Positions 1 to 8,367 of a stretch of DNA of 64,000 nucleotides are shown here, in pieces. The stretch comes from G963664115 sp965263045 (GTDB lineage Bacteria > Acidobacteriota > Terriglobia > 20CM-2-55-15). The position numbers were made by a program, and so were the translations under genes. The notes beneath the pieces were generated by a model. The model made no database searches. It was not told where the DNA came from and worked only from the letters and a program-made list of their open reading frames with translations. Numbering within the stretch: position 1 is the stretch's first letter; every line of letters begins with the position of its first letter. The stretch covers positions 53,917 to 117,916 of the forward strand of contig CBDHGK010000020.1 in NCBI GenBank assembly GCA_965263045.1, written 5' to 3'.

Positions 1-2
1 CT

Positions 3-1697
3 GCTTCGGAACGCGCGGCGCTCAGACTCATAATTGAGGACTGGCGCAGAGAGCGGAGGGATTCCACATCGGCTCCTAGAGAAACACCTGAAACAATTCA
101 TGCCCCAGAACAAGACTCTGGGAAACCGGTCGTGACGAAACAACCCGCACCGCCGGACACGAGTTCTGCCACGCAAGTGGACCAGGTACGTATCGACAAG
201 ACCGTCCTGGGTTTCAGCAAGTCCCCGAAACCGGAGTGGCTCTTGTGTTTAGACTTCGGCACAGCCAAGTCCAAGGCTTTTTCAGCGACTAATTCTGAAG
301 AACCTGAGTTCCATGAGATCCCATTGGGAAAGATGGACGGTGACCTCGACAATTCGGTCTATGCGATGAGTTCGTCCGTTTGGATCGACGACGATGGTCG
401 GGTCTTTGCTGGGGCCGAAGCTATTCGCAGGGGGATGAATTGGGAGCATTCCGGTGTTCAAAGGCGGCGGCGGCTCGATTCTCTGAAACAAGAAATCAGC
501 CAAGTGCCAGACAGCGGCGCAGAAAGGCGATATCTGGAACCCGACGTTAACCCCACATCCGTGAGACTTACTTACGAAGACGCGATTACATTCTATCTGG
601 CCTACATGACTGATCTGGCTACAACTGAGCTTGAAACAAAAGTTGGCACTCGCTACATCAGGAGGAGATTCACGCTGCCGTGGTGGGAAGAAAAACAGCG
701 GCGATGGGCCACCGAGTTTCTTTCGCAGAACCTCGTTAGAGCACAGCTTTTGGCTGACACGTTCCACGGTAAGTGGAAAGAGGGAATCCGCGCAACCGAT
801 CTGAAGAGTGCCCTGAATCAGGCGGCCAAAGTTAACTCTCGGCTGATGTGGCTTCTAGCCCGGGAGAACACTAAGACAGCATGGTCATCGGGTCAATGGG
901 GAGGAATACTAGAGCCGCTGGCGGCGGCGTCCAGTCGGGTATGGGCGGACCGGCCAGCTCGTGAACTGATGTTGGTCGTTGACGTTGGAGCAGGAACCAC
1001 CGATTTCTCGCTGTTCTGGACCACCCAAAATCTTGATCAGAGACAACTAAGAAAGGCCTTTCCGGTCAAACCCTGCGGCGGGGCCATCAGGCAAGCAGGG
1101 GATACCCTGGACTCACTTCTTGTCGCCGAGCTGCTCAACAGAGCGAATCTCGGCGCTGATCCCACTTTACGACAACGAGTGAGCGACGGACTCTGGCGTC
1201 ACGGTGTCCGTCAACTCAAGGAAAGACTCTTTGAAATAGGTGAGATTACTGAAGTACTCGCGAATGATGACAAGGTCTCTCTGACAAAAGAAGAGTTCTT
1301 GGCTACAGATGGAGTTGCTAGATTCTCGACGAATATTCGGCAGGAGATACGTGATCTCTTGAGCAAGGTTCATCCAAGCTGGGCCAAGGCAGCCAAGGAC
1401 CGTGGCCTGATGCTGGTACTAACAGGTGGCGGCAGCGATCTTCCAATGGTAAAGAGTCTGGTGGACGACAACTGGGGTATTGCAGGAACTTCGGTAGCCT
1501 GTCATCGTGCGAAAGCTCTACCTGATCTCGTCAAAGATGAGTTCGATGCCGACTTCGCTCGGGAGTATCCCAAACTTGCAGTTGCGATGGGTGGTGCCAT
1601 GCCCATGCTGCTAGATGAGAGCGAGGCTGAACTCGACTGGGCCGGGGGTACGCCAGCGCCCGGCTCGCTGTCACGATACCCGACTCGCGGAATCTAG
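3..1697 (+). CDS. Hsp70/actin-fold ATPase-like protein, 5' end probably cut by the window
   Basis: The three signatures of the Hsp70/actin ATPase fold appear in order: a phosphate-1 loop (LDFGTAKSKAFS), a phosphate-2 loop (VVDVGAGTTDFSLFW) and an adenosine motif (LVLTGGGSDLPMV). It should therefore bind and hydrolyse ATP. The usual Hsp70 substrate-binding domain is not obvious, so this is more like the divergent Hsp70-like proteins of accessory islands than DnaK. A GTG at 132 would give 521 residues. However, the same frame is open back to base 3 and reads like protein (charged helix LRLIIEDWRRERRD), so the true start probably lies outside the window. The partner gene, if any, is upstream and not visible. 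The role is unknown; a defence or stress function is only a guess from the neighbourhood. Confidence 0.75.
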   Translation, partial: ASERAALRLIIEDWRRERRDSTSAPRETPETIHAPEQDSGKPVVTKQPAPPDTSSATQVDQVRIDKTVLGFSKSPKPEWLLCLDFGTAKSKAFSATNSEEPEFHEIPLGKMDGDLDNSVYAMSSSVWIDDDGRVFAGAEAIRRGMNWEHSGVQRRRRLDSLKQEISQVPDSGAERRYLEPDVNPTSVRLTYEDAITFYLAYMTDLATTELETKVGTRYIRRRFTLPWWEEKQRRWATEFLSQNLVRAQLLADTFHGKWKEGIRATDLKSALNQAAKVNSRLMWLLARENTKTAWSSGQWGGILEPLAAASSRVWADRPARELMLVVDVGAGTTDFSLFWTTQNLDQRQLRKAFPVKPCGGAIRQAGDTLDSLLVAELLNRANLGADPTLRQRVSDGLWRHGVRQLKERLFEIGEITEVLANDDKVSLTKEEFLATDGVARFSTNIRQEIRDLLSKVHPSWAKAAKDRGLMLVLTGGGSDLPMVKSLVDDNWGIAGTSVACHRAKALPDLVKDEFDADFAREYPKLAVAMGGAMPMLLDESEAELDWAGGTPAPGSLSRYPTRGI

Positions 1698-2050
1698 ATG
1701 CAATTCAATGCGTTGAACCTGGGAGAAGGGTACGGCCTGCTGTGGGTTATTGAACTGAACGGGCGTCCAAACCCCGCGATGTGATGATATGAGGACCTGC
1801 CCAACGAGCTTTTCCACCTCGCCGGCCAGGCCTTTACTGCCGCAATTGGCTGTCAGCGCTGCTCTTCCAGCGGCCGATCTCCGTTTCTATTCGGCTGCGC
1901 TGGTTGTACCCCGCAGCCACTTGCCAGGCCATGCGGCCATTGCTGCGGATCTGGGCAATATGGCGATCCCGAACGGTCGGATCACTACGTCCTTTGGCGG
2001 CAGTACCGCCACATCCAGGGTGACCTTGTTGCGTGGAAAGAGGAACACGG
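1698..2050. other. intergenic stretch without a recognisable gene
   Basis: Short open frames cross this stretch on both strands, but none has a convincing start, ribosome site or familiar motif. It separates the Hsp70-like gene from the truncated EcsC-like gene. I see no clear terminator or repeat. Confidence 0.4.
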
Positions 2051-2250
2051 ATGGTCAGGAAGAAGACGATCGATGGGGGGATCTTGAAAATCGACCAAGC
2101 CAGCATCATGAAGGGGCTCGACTGGGCCTACGATCAAGCGGCGAATGGCGGGCCCTTTTTGAAGTCGGCCGATGATCTGGGGAACGAATTCAAACAGGCC
2201 TACACCGCAGGCACGGACTCCTTGGATGCGTGTACTAAGCGTTTGGTTGC
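2051..2250 (+). pseudogene. EcsC-family protein, N-terminal fragment cut by an IS21-type insertion
   Basis: From ATG 2051, preceded by an AGAGGA-like ribosome site, the frame reads MVRKKTIDGG and then GLDWAYDQAANG and SADDLGNEFKQAY. This is the start of an EcsC-family protein, a widespread group of about 250-300 residues and unknown biochemical role. After about 66 codons the frame enters the inverted-repeat end of an IS21-like element and stops at 2296, so only the N-terminal quarter remains. No matching C-terminal part was found to the right of the element (after 5083), so the insertion was followed by a deletion or rearrangement. The family assignment rests on memory of the conserved N-terminal motif. 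Confidence 0.5.
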
Positions 2251-2330
2251 GTATTCCGCTGATCGTGATCACCAGTTCCGGGATCATGATCAGTGATTCC
2301 GGGCATCGTGATCACCCGCCGTAGCGAAGT
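2250..2330 (+). repeat. left terminal repeat block of IS21-type element A
   Basis: Three degenerate copies of GATCRTGATCA followed by a TTCCGG string lie at about 20-25 base spacing, ending near GTAGCGAAG. The reverse complement of the same pattern lies at the right end (5000-5083). These are the expected multiple transposase-binding sites. Confidence 0.7.
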
Positions 2331-2646
2331 GAGGGTTAGGATCTCAGTTTAGACCTCCCGAAGTCCACGATTCTTGTTTTGAATGCTTCCATAATCTTGA
2401 TATTCATCGCCGGGCCTGTGTGTAAATGTGGGAAAGCCGCAGGCTTTTCCAGGGCTGTGGGAATCCACGTTTTTTGTGGATTTCCATAGCCCATCATTTT
2501 CCACAGGCCACTGGTTTGTTTTTTAGGTTCTTTCTCATTCTTCGTCCCGTCCTTACTGAATTCCTGAAAATCCTTCGCGCCAGGATCGCGTATCCGCGAC
2601 GATCGGACGCCAGTCCGAGTTGGACTACCTCGTCGCCAGGTGGGGT

Positions 2647-3408
2647 TCATGCCGGCTCCTTGGAAGAGGGTTTCGGGGCAGCCTTGGTTTGTCTCATGGA
2701 TCGTCCCTTCAGTTCGATGCGATGCGCGTTGTGGAGGAGGCGATCGCAGATGGCGTCGGCCTGGTTCGGGTCGCCGATGACGCCGTGCCAGTCGGCGACC
2801 GGGAGCTGGCTGGCGATCAAGATGGCGGAGCGTTCGCTCCGTTCCTCGACGACTTCGATCAAGTCCCGGCGTTCGGCATCGCGTAGCGGGACCAGGAGCC
2901 AGTCGTCGATGGCCAGCAGATCGGTCTTGGCCAGCCGTGCCAGAACACGAGCGTAGGAGCCGTCGCCACGGCCGACCGCCAGTTGGTGCAAGAGCCGGGG
3001 CATTCGGACGTAGGCGGCATTGAAACCGCGCCGGCAGGCTCGTTCGACGAAAGCCGAAGCCAGAAAACTTTTCCCGATGCCGGTCGGACCGGAAATGATC
3101 AGATTGTGCCGGTCCCGGATCCACCCGCAGGAGCCCAGAGCGAGGACTTGGGAACGGTCCAGACTGCGACGATGTTTGAAGTCGACGTTTTCCAGCGATG
3201 CAGAGCTGTAGCGCAGCTTGGCCACGCGCAGACGCCGGGTGAGCTTACGGTGCTCCCGGGCCGTCCATTCTTCATCCACTAGAAGGCCCAGACGCTCCTC
3301 GAAACTCAGATCCGTGTACTGATTCGAGCGGCGTTGCTGCTCGAGGGCTTCGACCATGGCCGATAGCTTCATCTGGTTCATCTTCTCCAGGGTTTGTTCC
3401 ATTAGCAT
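2647..3408 (-). CDS. istB: IstB transposition helper ATPase of IS21 element A
   Basis: IstB-like AAA+ ATPase of about 253 residues that activates IstA during IS21 transposition. It starts at ATG 3408 (MLMEQTLEKMNQMKL), which is the usual IstB beginning; the longer open frame to 3573 reads through the 3' part of istA and is not used. Walker A is GPTGIGKSFLASA and Walker B is DLLAIDDW, with a sensor-like stretch ILIASQLPVADWHG. The C-terminal end is KLKGRS-like followed by a short variable tail. It overlaps the end of the istA frame, consistent with translational coupling. It looks intact although its partner istA is broken. Confidence 0.85.
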   Translation of the reverse strand: MLMEQTLEKMNQMKLSAMVEALEQQRRSNQYTDLSFEERLGLLVDEEWTAREHRKLTRRLRVAKLRYSSASLENVDFKHRRSLDRSQVLALGSCGWIRDRHNLIISGPTGIGKSFLASAFVERACRRGFNAAYVRMPRLLHQLAVGRGDGSYARVLARLAKTDLLAIDDWLLVPLRDAERRDLIEVVEERSERSAILIASQLPVADWHGVIGDPNQADAICDRLLHNAHRIELKGRSMRQTKAAPKPSSKEPA

Positions 3409-4975
3409 GTGTGCTCTCCTCTGGCTCCGCATAATAGGCGGCGCCGCGAATGTTGTCGTGATGGGGCGTGGGTAGGGTTTCGGAATCCTCGAACGGCAAA
3501 CGGTCCTGGGCCGAGGACAGGATGTTTTTGACGGTTCGGTAGCTATAGGACTGTAAGCGAAGTGCTCGGGCACTGGCGGCTTCGAGCCGCTGGGCGCCGT
3601 AGCGGCGTCCCAGGCTCATCAATCCCAGGCAGGAGCGGTACCCCTGCTCAGGATGGGGCCACCGTTTTATCATCTCCTCGGCCAGTCGGCCGGTCTGAGA
3701 GCCGGTTTTCTCCGCCCAACGGATCAGCCGGGATGGTGTCCATGCCGCATGGGCTCGATGGGAACTGGGCATATGTTCCGACAGAGTCGACGGTTGGTGA
3801 TCGTAGCGGCGAGGATGAGAGGCGACGCGCCGGCCTTTGTGGTAGACCTCGACAATCGAGGCGGTGTAACGCGCTTCCAGGGTTTCCTGGATCAACTGGT
3901 AGGGCACGCTGTAGGGATGGTGATCCACGGTCACGTGGTAGTCGATATTGGCACGACAGCCCTTCCACTCGGCCTGTTCATACCGATCGGTCGGTAGTGG
4001 CTGTAGGGCCGGTCGATCCAGCCTTTCGTAGAGTTCCAGGCGGGACACGCGAAGCTTCTGCATCGGCCGCTGGTTCAGTTCCAACAGCAACTTTCGAAAC
4101 GCCCCGTTCAAGTCCGCCAGACTGAAGAACGTGTGATTCCGGATTCTGGCCAGGAGCTAACGCTGTGCCAGAAGGACCGTGGCTTCGATTTTTGCTTTGT
4201 CTTTGGGTTTCCGAGGCCGGGCCGGAATGACAACGGCGCCGTAATGTTCTGCCTCATCCTGGTAGGTGCGATTCACTCCTGCTTCGTAGCGGCAGGACAG
4301 GGTAATGGCACTCTTGAGTTGATCGGGAACCCAGATCCGGCTCGATCCGCCGAAGAACTCCACCATGCGAATATGTACGCCGATCCAGTCGGCGAGTTTC
4401 TGGCTCGGTGTCGCTTCGGCGTAGGTATAACCGCTGGCGCCCAGCGCGGCCACGAACAACTCGACTGGTTTAGTTGTGCCCGTCCGCGGATCCGTCAGTT
4501 CTGGCCGTTTGCCGGAAAAGTCGATGAAGGTCTTCTCGCCGGCGCGGTGCACCTGCCGCATCGAGGGCTTCAGTTTCTGGGCCCACCGCCCGTAGATCAC
4601 ACAGAACTGGCTGTAGGCATATCCCTTTGGATTCGCTTCCCGGTACTCTTCCCAGAGCAGGTGGAGGGTGACTCCAACACGCTTCAACTCCTGGTGGATC
4701 CGCTCGACATCTGGAACCACCCGTTCCCGAGAGCCCGGTCCCGCGCTGGAAAACAGCCGCGCTTCAAGCGCGGCCTCGTCCAGTTCCTCAGGCAGCGGCC
4801 ATTCCAACCCTGCACGTGCCGCCCGTCGGACGTACTCCGAAACCGTCCCTACTCCCACTCGGCAGGCTCGGGCGATGGCCCGGTGGCTGAGTTTCTGTTC
4901 GTGTTTGAGTCGTAGAATCTCGCGTAACTGTCTCATCGATAGCCGTCTTGTTCCCATCAAGTTCTCCTTTTTCAA
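3272..4975 (-). pseudogene. istA: IstA transposase of IS21 element A, broken by one in-frame TAG
   Basis: Two open frames on the minus strand (4975-4157 and 4111-3272) are in the same reading frame and join into one IstA if a single TAG at 4157-4159 is read through. The sequence around it is VLLAQR-stop-LLARIRNHTFFSL, where IstA normally has tryptophan, so a TGG to TAG change is likely. The N-terminus has a helix-turn-helix (KLSHRAIARACRVGVGTVSEYVR). The DDE catalytic core is visible as FIDFSGKRPEL, WVPDQLKSAI and KDKAKIEATV. The C-terminal half has the usual NQRPMQKL stretch. The reading frame also runs past the usual end (HDNIRGAAYY) into istB. Truncation at the TAG leaves the DDE core but removes the C-terminal domain. 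Confidence 0.85.
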
Positions 4976-4999
4976 GGAAGAACCTAACAGGTCTAAACT

Positions 5000-5083
5000 T
5001 CGCTACCGACGGGTGATCATGATCGCCGGAATCGGTGATCATGATGCCCGGAATCAGTGATCACGATCGTCCGGAATACGCAC
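5000..5083 (-). repeat. right terminal repeat block of IS21-type element A
   Basis: This is the inverted partner of the block at 2250-2330. It has three GATCATGATC/CCGGAATC units and a CTTCGCTACC string facing inward to istA. It ends near 5083. Confidence 0.7.
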
Positions 5084-5353
5084 GTAACGCGAAGTCACTC
5101 AGAAAAGGTACAGGGACCCACCCCTGATAGCCTTCCCGAGCCACGCTCAAGACTCCGTTCCAATGATCCGCCTCGACCGCCATGTGGAGAAACCGTCGAC
5201 GATCAGCCTGTGGCTGGGCCGCCGGACAAAGTGTGGATCAACCCGCCCGCAGAGTCGCCTACGGTAGCTTAAATTCCGAATGCAGGTGTCTCAAACTTGT
5301 TGACACGTTCCGGTCGCTGGTGGTAGTGAGCCTGGGGCGAAGGCCGATGGTAG
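5084..5353. other. intergenic stretch between IS21-A and the GHKL ATPase gene
   Basis: No gene is recognised. The DNA is GC-rich, and the small open frames lack ribosome sites and familiar motifs. It does not continue the EcsC fragment cut on the other side of the insertion. Confidence 0.35.
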
Positions 5354-7330
5354 TCACAGGCTTTGAGCCGCCGTAGTCAGTGGTGGTCTCTTAAAACCCA
5401 ACTCCTGCCCCACAGCCTCACAGATGCTATCCCGCAACTCGTCGTATCGATCTTTGAAATCATCCCAGTTCTTAGTTTCCTTGAAGTGCAGTTCAGCCCA
5501 AGCGAAGCAGACACATTTTGTTATATGGACCGTAAGAGCCGGGACAAATACTCCGATCTCGTATCTCTCAACACGATCCAATTTTGCTGCAAGGTTGTAG
5601 GCAGGGTGATTGCCATTCACAACAATCTCTCTCGCATCGAAAAAGAACTCATCTTCATTCTCACCCATATTTTCATCTACTCTTACCTTTAACCGCTTCC
5701 CTGTAATGAGGGCGTATTCACCCGAGACTATGGACGTGAGTGGGCTCGCTGGTTTAGGCTCTGCGTGTTTTGCCTTTCCAATGTTTCTACTACCACATCC
5801 TTCGACATCCCGGAGATCGCCACTTCGACTGACAGCGAACTCCATACAAGCACTAGGTGTTGTCCCTTTGAGGACTCTCCAGCGTACCTCGCAATCGTTA
5901 CAATTCCATTCCTCTTTTGACCGGGGCTTCAAATCAATTACAACGGATTCATGATTTTCGCTTGTCTCGCCGGATTTCCCCTTCTTACTCCGGTCCAGGC
6001 GCTCCACATAGTCTCCATAGGCCTCACTTTCCTGGCGATTCAGACATTTCACAGCCGTATCAAGTATCTTCTCTACTATCTGGCGTTTTTGTTTCTGAGA
6101 CTCAGAGCGTGTCTCCTGTTCCAACAGTGTGTTCAGTACAGCAACATGGCTTTGAACAAAGGCTTGAAAGGTCTCGAATGTGCTGTTCCCAATTATGCCA
6201 GCCTCGCGGTTCGTAGCATCTTTCAGATCGGGATTGTCGTTTGCCGAGATGTATATCGATCCAGCCACATGTCGAGGAGTAACGTAGTATTTTCCTCCTG
6301 CACGAGCTTTTTTTTCTTTTATCTGGAGCCAATCATCCGATTCTCCTCCGTAGGGAAGAACCCGGCAGTTATCCCTATAAACTTTGATTCCCATGTGAGA
6401 TTCTTCACTACCACCGGCCAACGTGCGGTCTTCCCGCTTCAATCCTTGCTGGTAGTACTTTAAGACCCCTTCAACTGGACCACATAAAGGAGCTTCTCTC
6501 TGTTCCTTCTTTTTTGAGATGATCTTGCCGTTAACTCTGGTTTCACACACATAGGCACCGTGCCTATCTATCCTAAAATCGATTCGGTGCGACTCCTGCC
6601 CAGCTATTGGATTCGTAAGTGGACCTGAGATATCTGGATAATCTGAACAATCAAATAGGATACGGAAGTTCTGATCCTTCCGCTCCGCAGCAATGAGATG
6701 GCGAAGTATGTTCTGTACTTTTTTAATTGCTTGCTTTCCCCACCGATCTGCTTCACGGAGATCGGAAATTTCGAGGATCGTCCCACAATTAAACTCTCTC
6801 CGAGGACTTCCTTCTTTGTAAGAAATGTCCATTTCATTGAAATCTTTGTCATCAGTAAAGTTCGCGTAATTCTCAGAGAAAACCAACTGTAGCGGATTTC
6901 CCGGCGAGCGAGTTATTACTTTGACACTGTTGCCAAGTTTTGACAGGGAAAAACGCCCGATTCCTTTTGCGCCTAATCTTGGGCGCTTAAACTGGGGGCT
7001 GTATCGCTCGCGTGCTTTGTTTTCTCCTCCGGCTCGGCCCCACTTGATCTCAACATCTTGTTTCGTCATTCCCGTACCGTTGTCTTGGATCGAGATAGTG
7101 CCATCCTTTTTTCTGGCTTTTCGGAAGCTTATACGGACCTCTGTAGCATCTGCGTCAAAGCCGTTCTTTACCAGCTCACAGAAAGCAGTTTGAGGATCTT
7201 TGATCAACTCGTCCCCAAGGCGGTGAAACATCGAGGCAGAGACGGTGCGCTTGATGACCCTCTTACGTTCATCGTTGGAGGTCGGAGGTTTGATCATTGA
7301 TATCTCCCTGTCTATATCTTCTAAACTCAT
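5354..7330 (-). CDS. GHKL (Hsp90/MORC-like) ATPase with C-terminal cysteine motif, putative defence protein
   Basis: 658 residues from ATG 7330. The first 250 residues show a GHKL ATP-binding fold: the helix with the Mg-binding asparagine (ELVKNGFDADATEV), the DNGTGM motif and the flexible glycine-rich lid GAKGIGRFSLSKLG. The start MFHRLGDELIKDPQTAFCELVKNG resembles the ATP-binding proteins found alone in bacterial defence islands and eukaryotic MORC proteins, not histidine kinases (no H-box or receiver). Around residues 480-520 a CNDCEVRW stretch followed by further cysteines suggests a small metal site. The remaining C-terminus (about 540-658) has no known domain. AT content is higher than in the flanking IS elements, so it is likely imported cargo. 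It stands alone between two IS21-type elements. The defence role is inferred from family and neighbourhood. Confidence 0.7.
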   Translation of the reverse strand: MSLEDIDREISMIKPPTSNDERKRVIKRTVSASMFHRLGDELIKDPQTAFCELVKNGFDADATEVRISFRKARKKDGTISIQDNGTGMTKQDVEIKWGRAGGENKARERYSPQFKRPRLGAKGIGRFSLSKLGNSVKVITRSPGNPLQLVFSENYANFTDDKDFNEMDISYKEGSPRREFNCGTILEISDLREADRWGKQAIKKVQNILRHLIAAERKDQNFRILFDCSDYPDISGPLTNPIAGQESHRIDFRIDRHGAYVCETRVNGKIISKKKEQREAPLCGPVEGVLKYYQQGLKREDRTLAGGSEESHMGIKVYRDNCRVLPYGGESDDWLQIKEKKARAGGKYYVTPRHVAGSIYISANDNPDLKDATNREAGIIGNSTFETFQAFVQSHVAVLNTLLEQETRSESQKQKRQIVEKILDTAVKCLNRQESEAYGDYVERLDRSKKGKSGETSENHESVVIDLKPRSKEEWNCNDCEVRWRVLKGTTPSACMEFAVSRSGDLRDVEGCGSRNIGKAKHAEPKPASPLTSIVSGEYALITGKRLKVRVDENMGENEDEFFFDAREIVVNGNHPAYNLAAKLDRVERYEIGVFVPALTVHITKCVCFAWAELHFKETKNWDDFKDRYDELRDSICEAVGQELGFKRPPLTTAAQSL

Positions 7331-7538
7331 TTCAGTACCGGCGAGATCGAGGCCGATGAGAGTTGTTTTGGCGTCGGCCGGGCAGATTGGACCAAGGCTT
7401 CACCGATGGGAACCACACCCTTGTTTACGCTGCATGGCTCCTCAGTTTACCCCTATCAAGGGTATCAGGCAGATTGATGAGCATCATCACCCCCCTGTCG
7501 GGGTGTCGCAGAAGGCCCGCGACCCCGTAGAACCTCAA

Positions 7539-7595
7539 GGGTCACCCCAAAACCGGCCAACGAAGGTCACCTCAAAATCGGCCAATGAAGGCGGC
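7539..7595 (+). repeat. left terminal repeats of IS21-type element B
   Basis: Two tandem units of GGTCACC followed by an AAAACCGGCCAAC-like string start at 7540 and 7565. They are the inverted match of the units at 10050-10108. Confidence 0.75.
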
Positions 7596-7611
7596 CCGGG
7601 ACCAGGTTGTT

Positions 7612-8367
7612 TTACCGCGACTTGCCGTGATCGGGCAAGCCTGTTTTGGTACGCCAACTCCGTGGGCCACACTTGAGAATGTGGCCATGATGGAGGAGGC
7701 GGTCGAGCATGGCAGTCACGGCGGCACTATCCCCTAATAGCTTCCCCCAGTCCTCGACCGGACGATTCGAAGTCAGCAGCGTGCTGGTACGTTCGTAACG
7801 TCGCATCACGATCTCGAGCAGTTGCTCGGCGGCGGTCGGGGGGAGCTTACGCATTCCCAGATCATCGATGATCAGCAGGGGCACGGTCGCGAGCGATTCC
7901 ATGTGTTTCCTGCGGTTACCGTCGATAGTGGCTTCGGCGATGTCGTCGAGCAGGGCGTGGGTTTCACGATAGAGGACCCGATAGCCCTGCAGGATGGCGG
8001 CCAGACCGATCGCCTGGGCCAGATGACTCTTGCCAGTGCCGGGTGGACCGAGAAACAGCGCATCTTCGTGGCGGGCGATGAAGGTGGCAGTAGCGAGATC
8101 GAAGACCAGACCGCGATTCATTTTCTTGTTAAAGGTGAAGTCAAAGTCCTGGAGTGTCTTCTGGGGATCGCGGAACTGGGCCTGTTTTCTGCGCCGTTCC
8201 AGCAGCCGGGTACTGCGGCGAGCCAGTTCGTCCGAGACCAGAGAGGAGATCAGGTCGATGGGAGCCATGGCTTCGGACTGTGCCTGATGGAGACGGGTTT
8301 CCAGGACTTCGGCGATGCCGCCCAGGCGGAGTTGGCGCAGCGCTTTTTGGAGTTCGATGAGGTTCAT
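7612..8367 (-). CDS. istB: IstB transposition helper ATPase of IS21 element B
   Basis: 251 residues, the normal IstB length. Walker A is GPPGTGKSHLAQAIG and Walker B is LLIIDDLGMRKL, followed by a sensor STLLTSNRPVEDW and the arginine-finger region near AVTAMLDRLLHHGH. IstB loads on DNA and stimulates the IstA integrase and target selection. It is translated from an ATG overlapping the istA stop by four bases, so the two are coupled. The C-terminus ends just inside the left terminal repeats of the element. Confidence 0.92.
   Translation of the reverse strand: MNLIELQKALRQLRLGGIAEVLETRLHQAQSEAMAPIDLISSLVSDELARRSTRLLERRRKQAQFRDPQKTLQDFDFTFNKKMNRGLVFDLATATFIARHEDALFLGPPGTGKSHLAQAIGLAAILQGYRVLYRETHALLDDIAEATIDGNRRKHMESLATVPLLIIDDLGMRKLPPTAAEQLLEIVMRRYERTSTLLTSNRPVEDWGKLLGDSAAVTAMLDRLLHHGHILKCGPRSWRTKTGLPDHGKSR

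Larger units (their letters stand above)
2248..5083 (-). mobile_element. IS21-family insertion sequence A (istA nonsense mutant, istB intact)
   Basis: This is a two-gene istA/istB element read on the minus strand, about 2.8 kb. Both ends carry several copies of a block built from GATCATGATCA and GATTCCGG, in inverted orientation at 2250-2329 and 5010-5083, as is usual for IS21 transposase-binding ends. The outer limits are set by the shared inverted string TGCGTATTCCG (2249 side) and CGGAATACGCA (5072-5082), so they are good to a few bases. No target duplication is evident. The transposase gene is interrupted by one TAG, so the copy is probably immobile unless helped in trans. Confidence 0.8.

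Noticed and set aside
1789..2175. 128-codon frame overlapping the EcsC fragment
   Set aside because: Composition is shadow-like. The EcsC frame overlaps and has family signatures.
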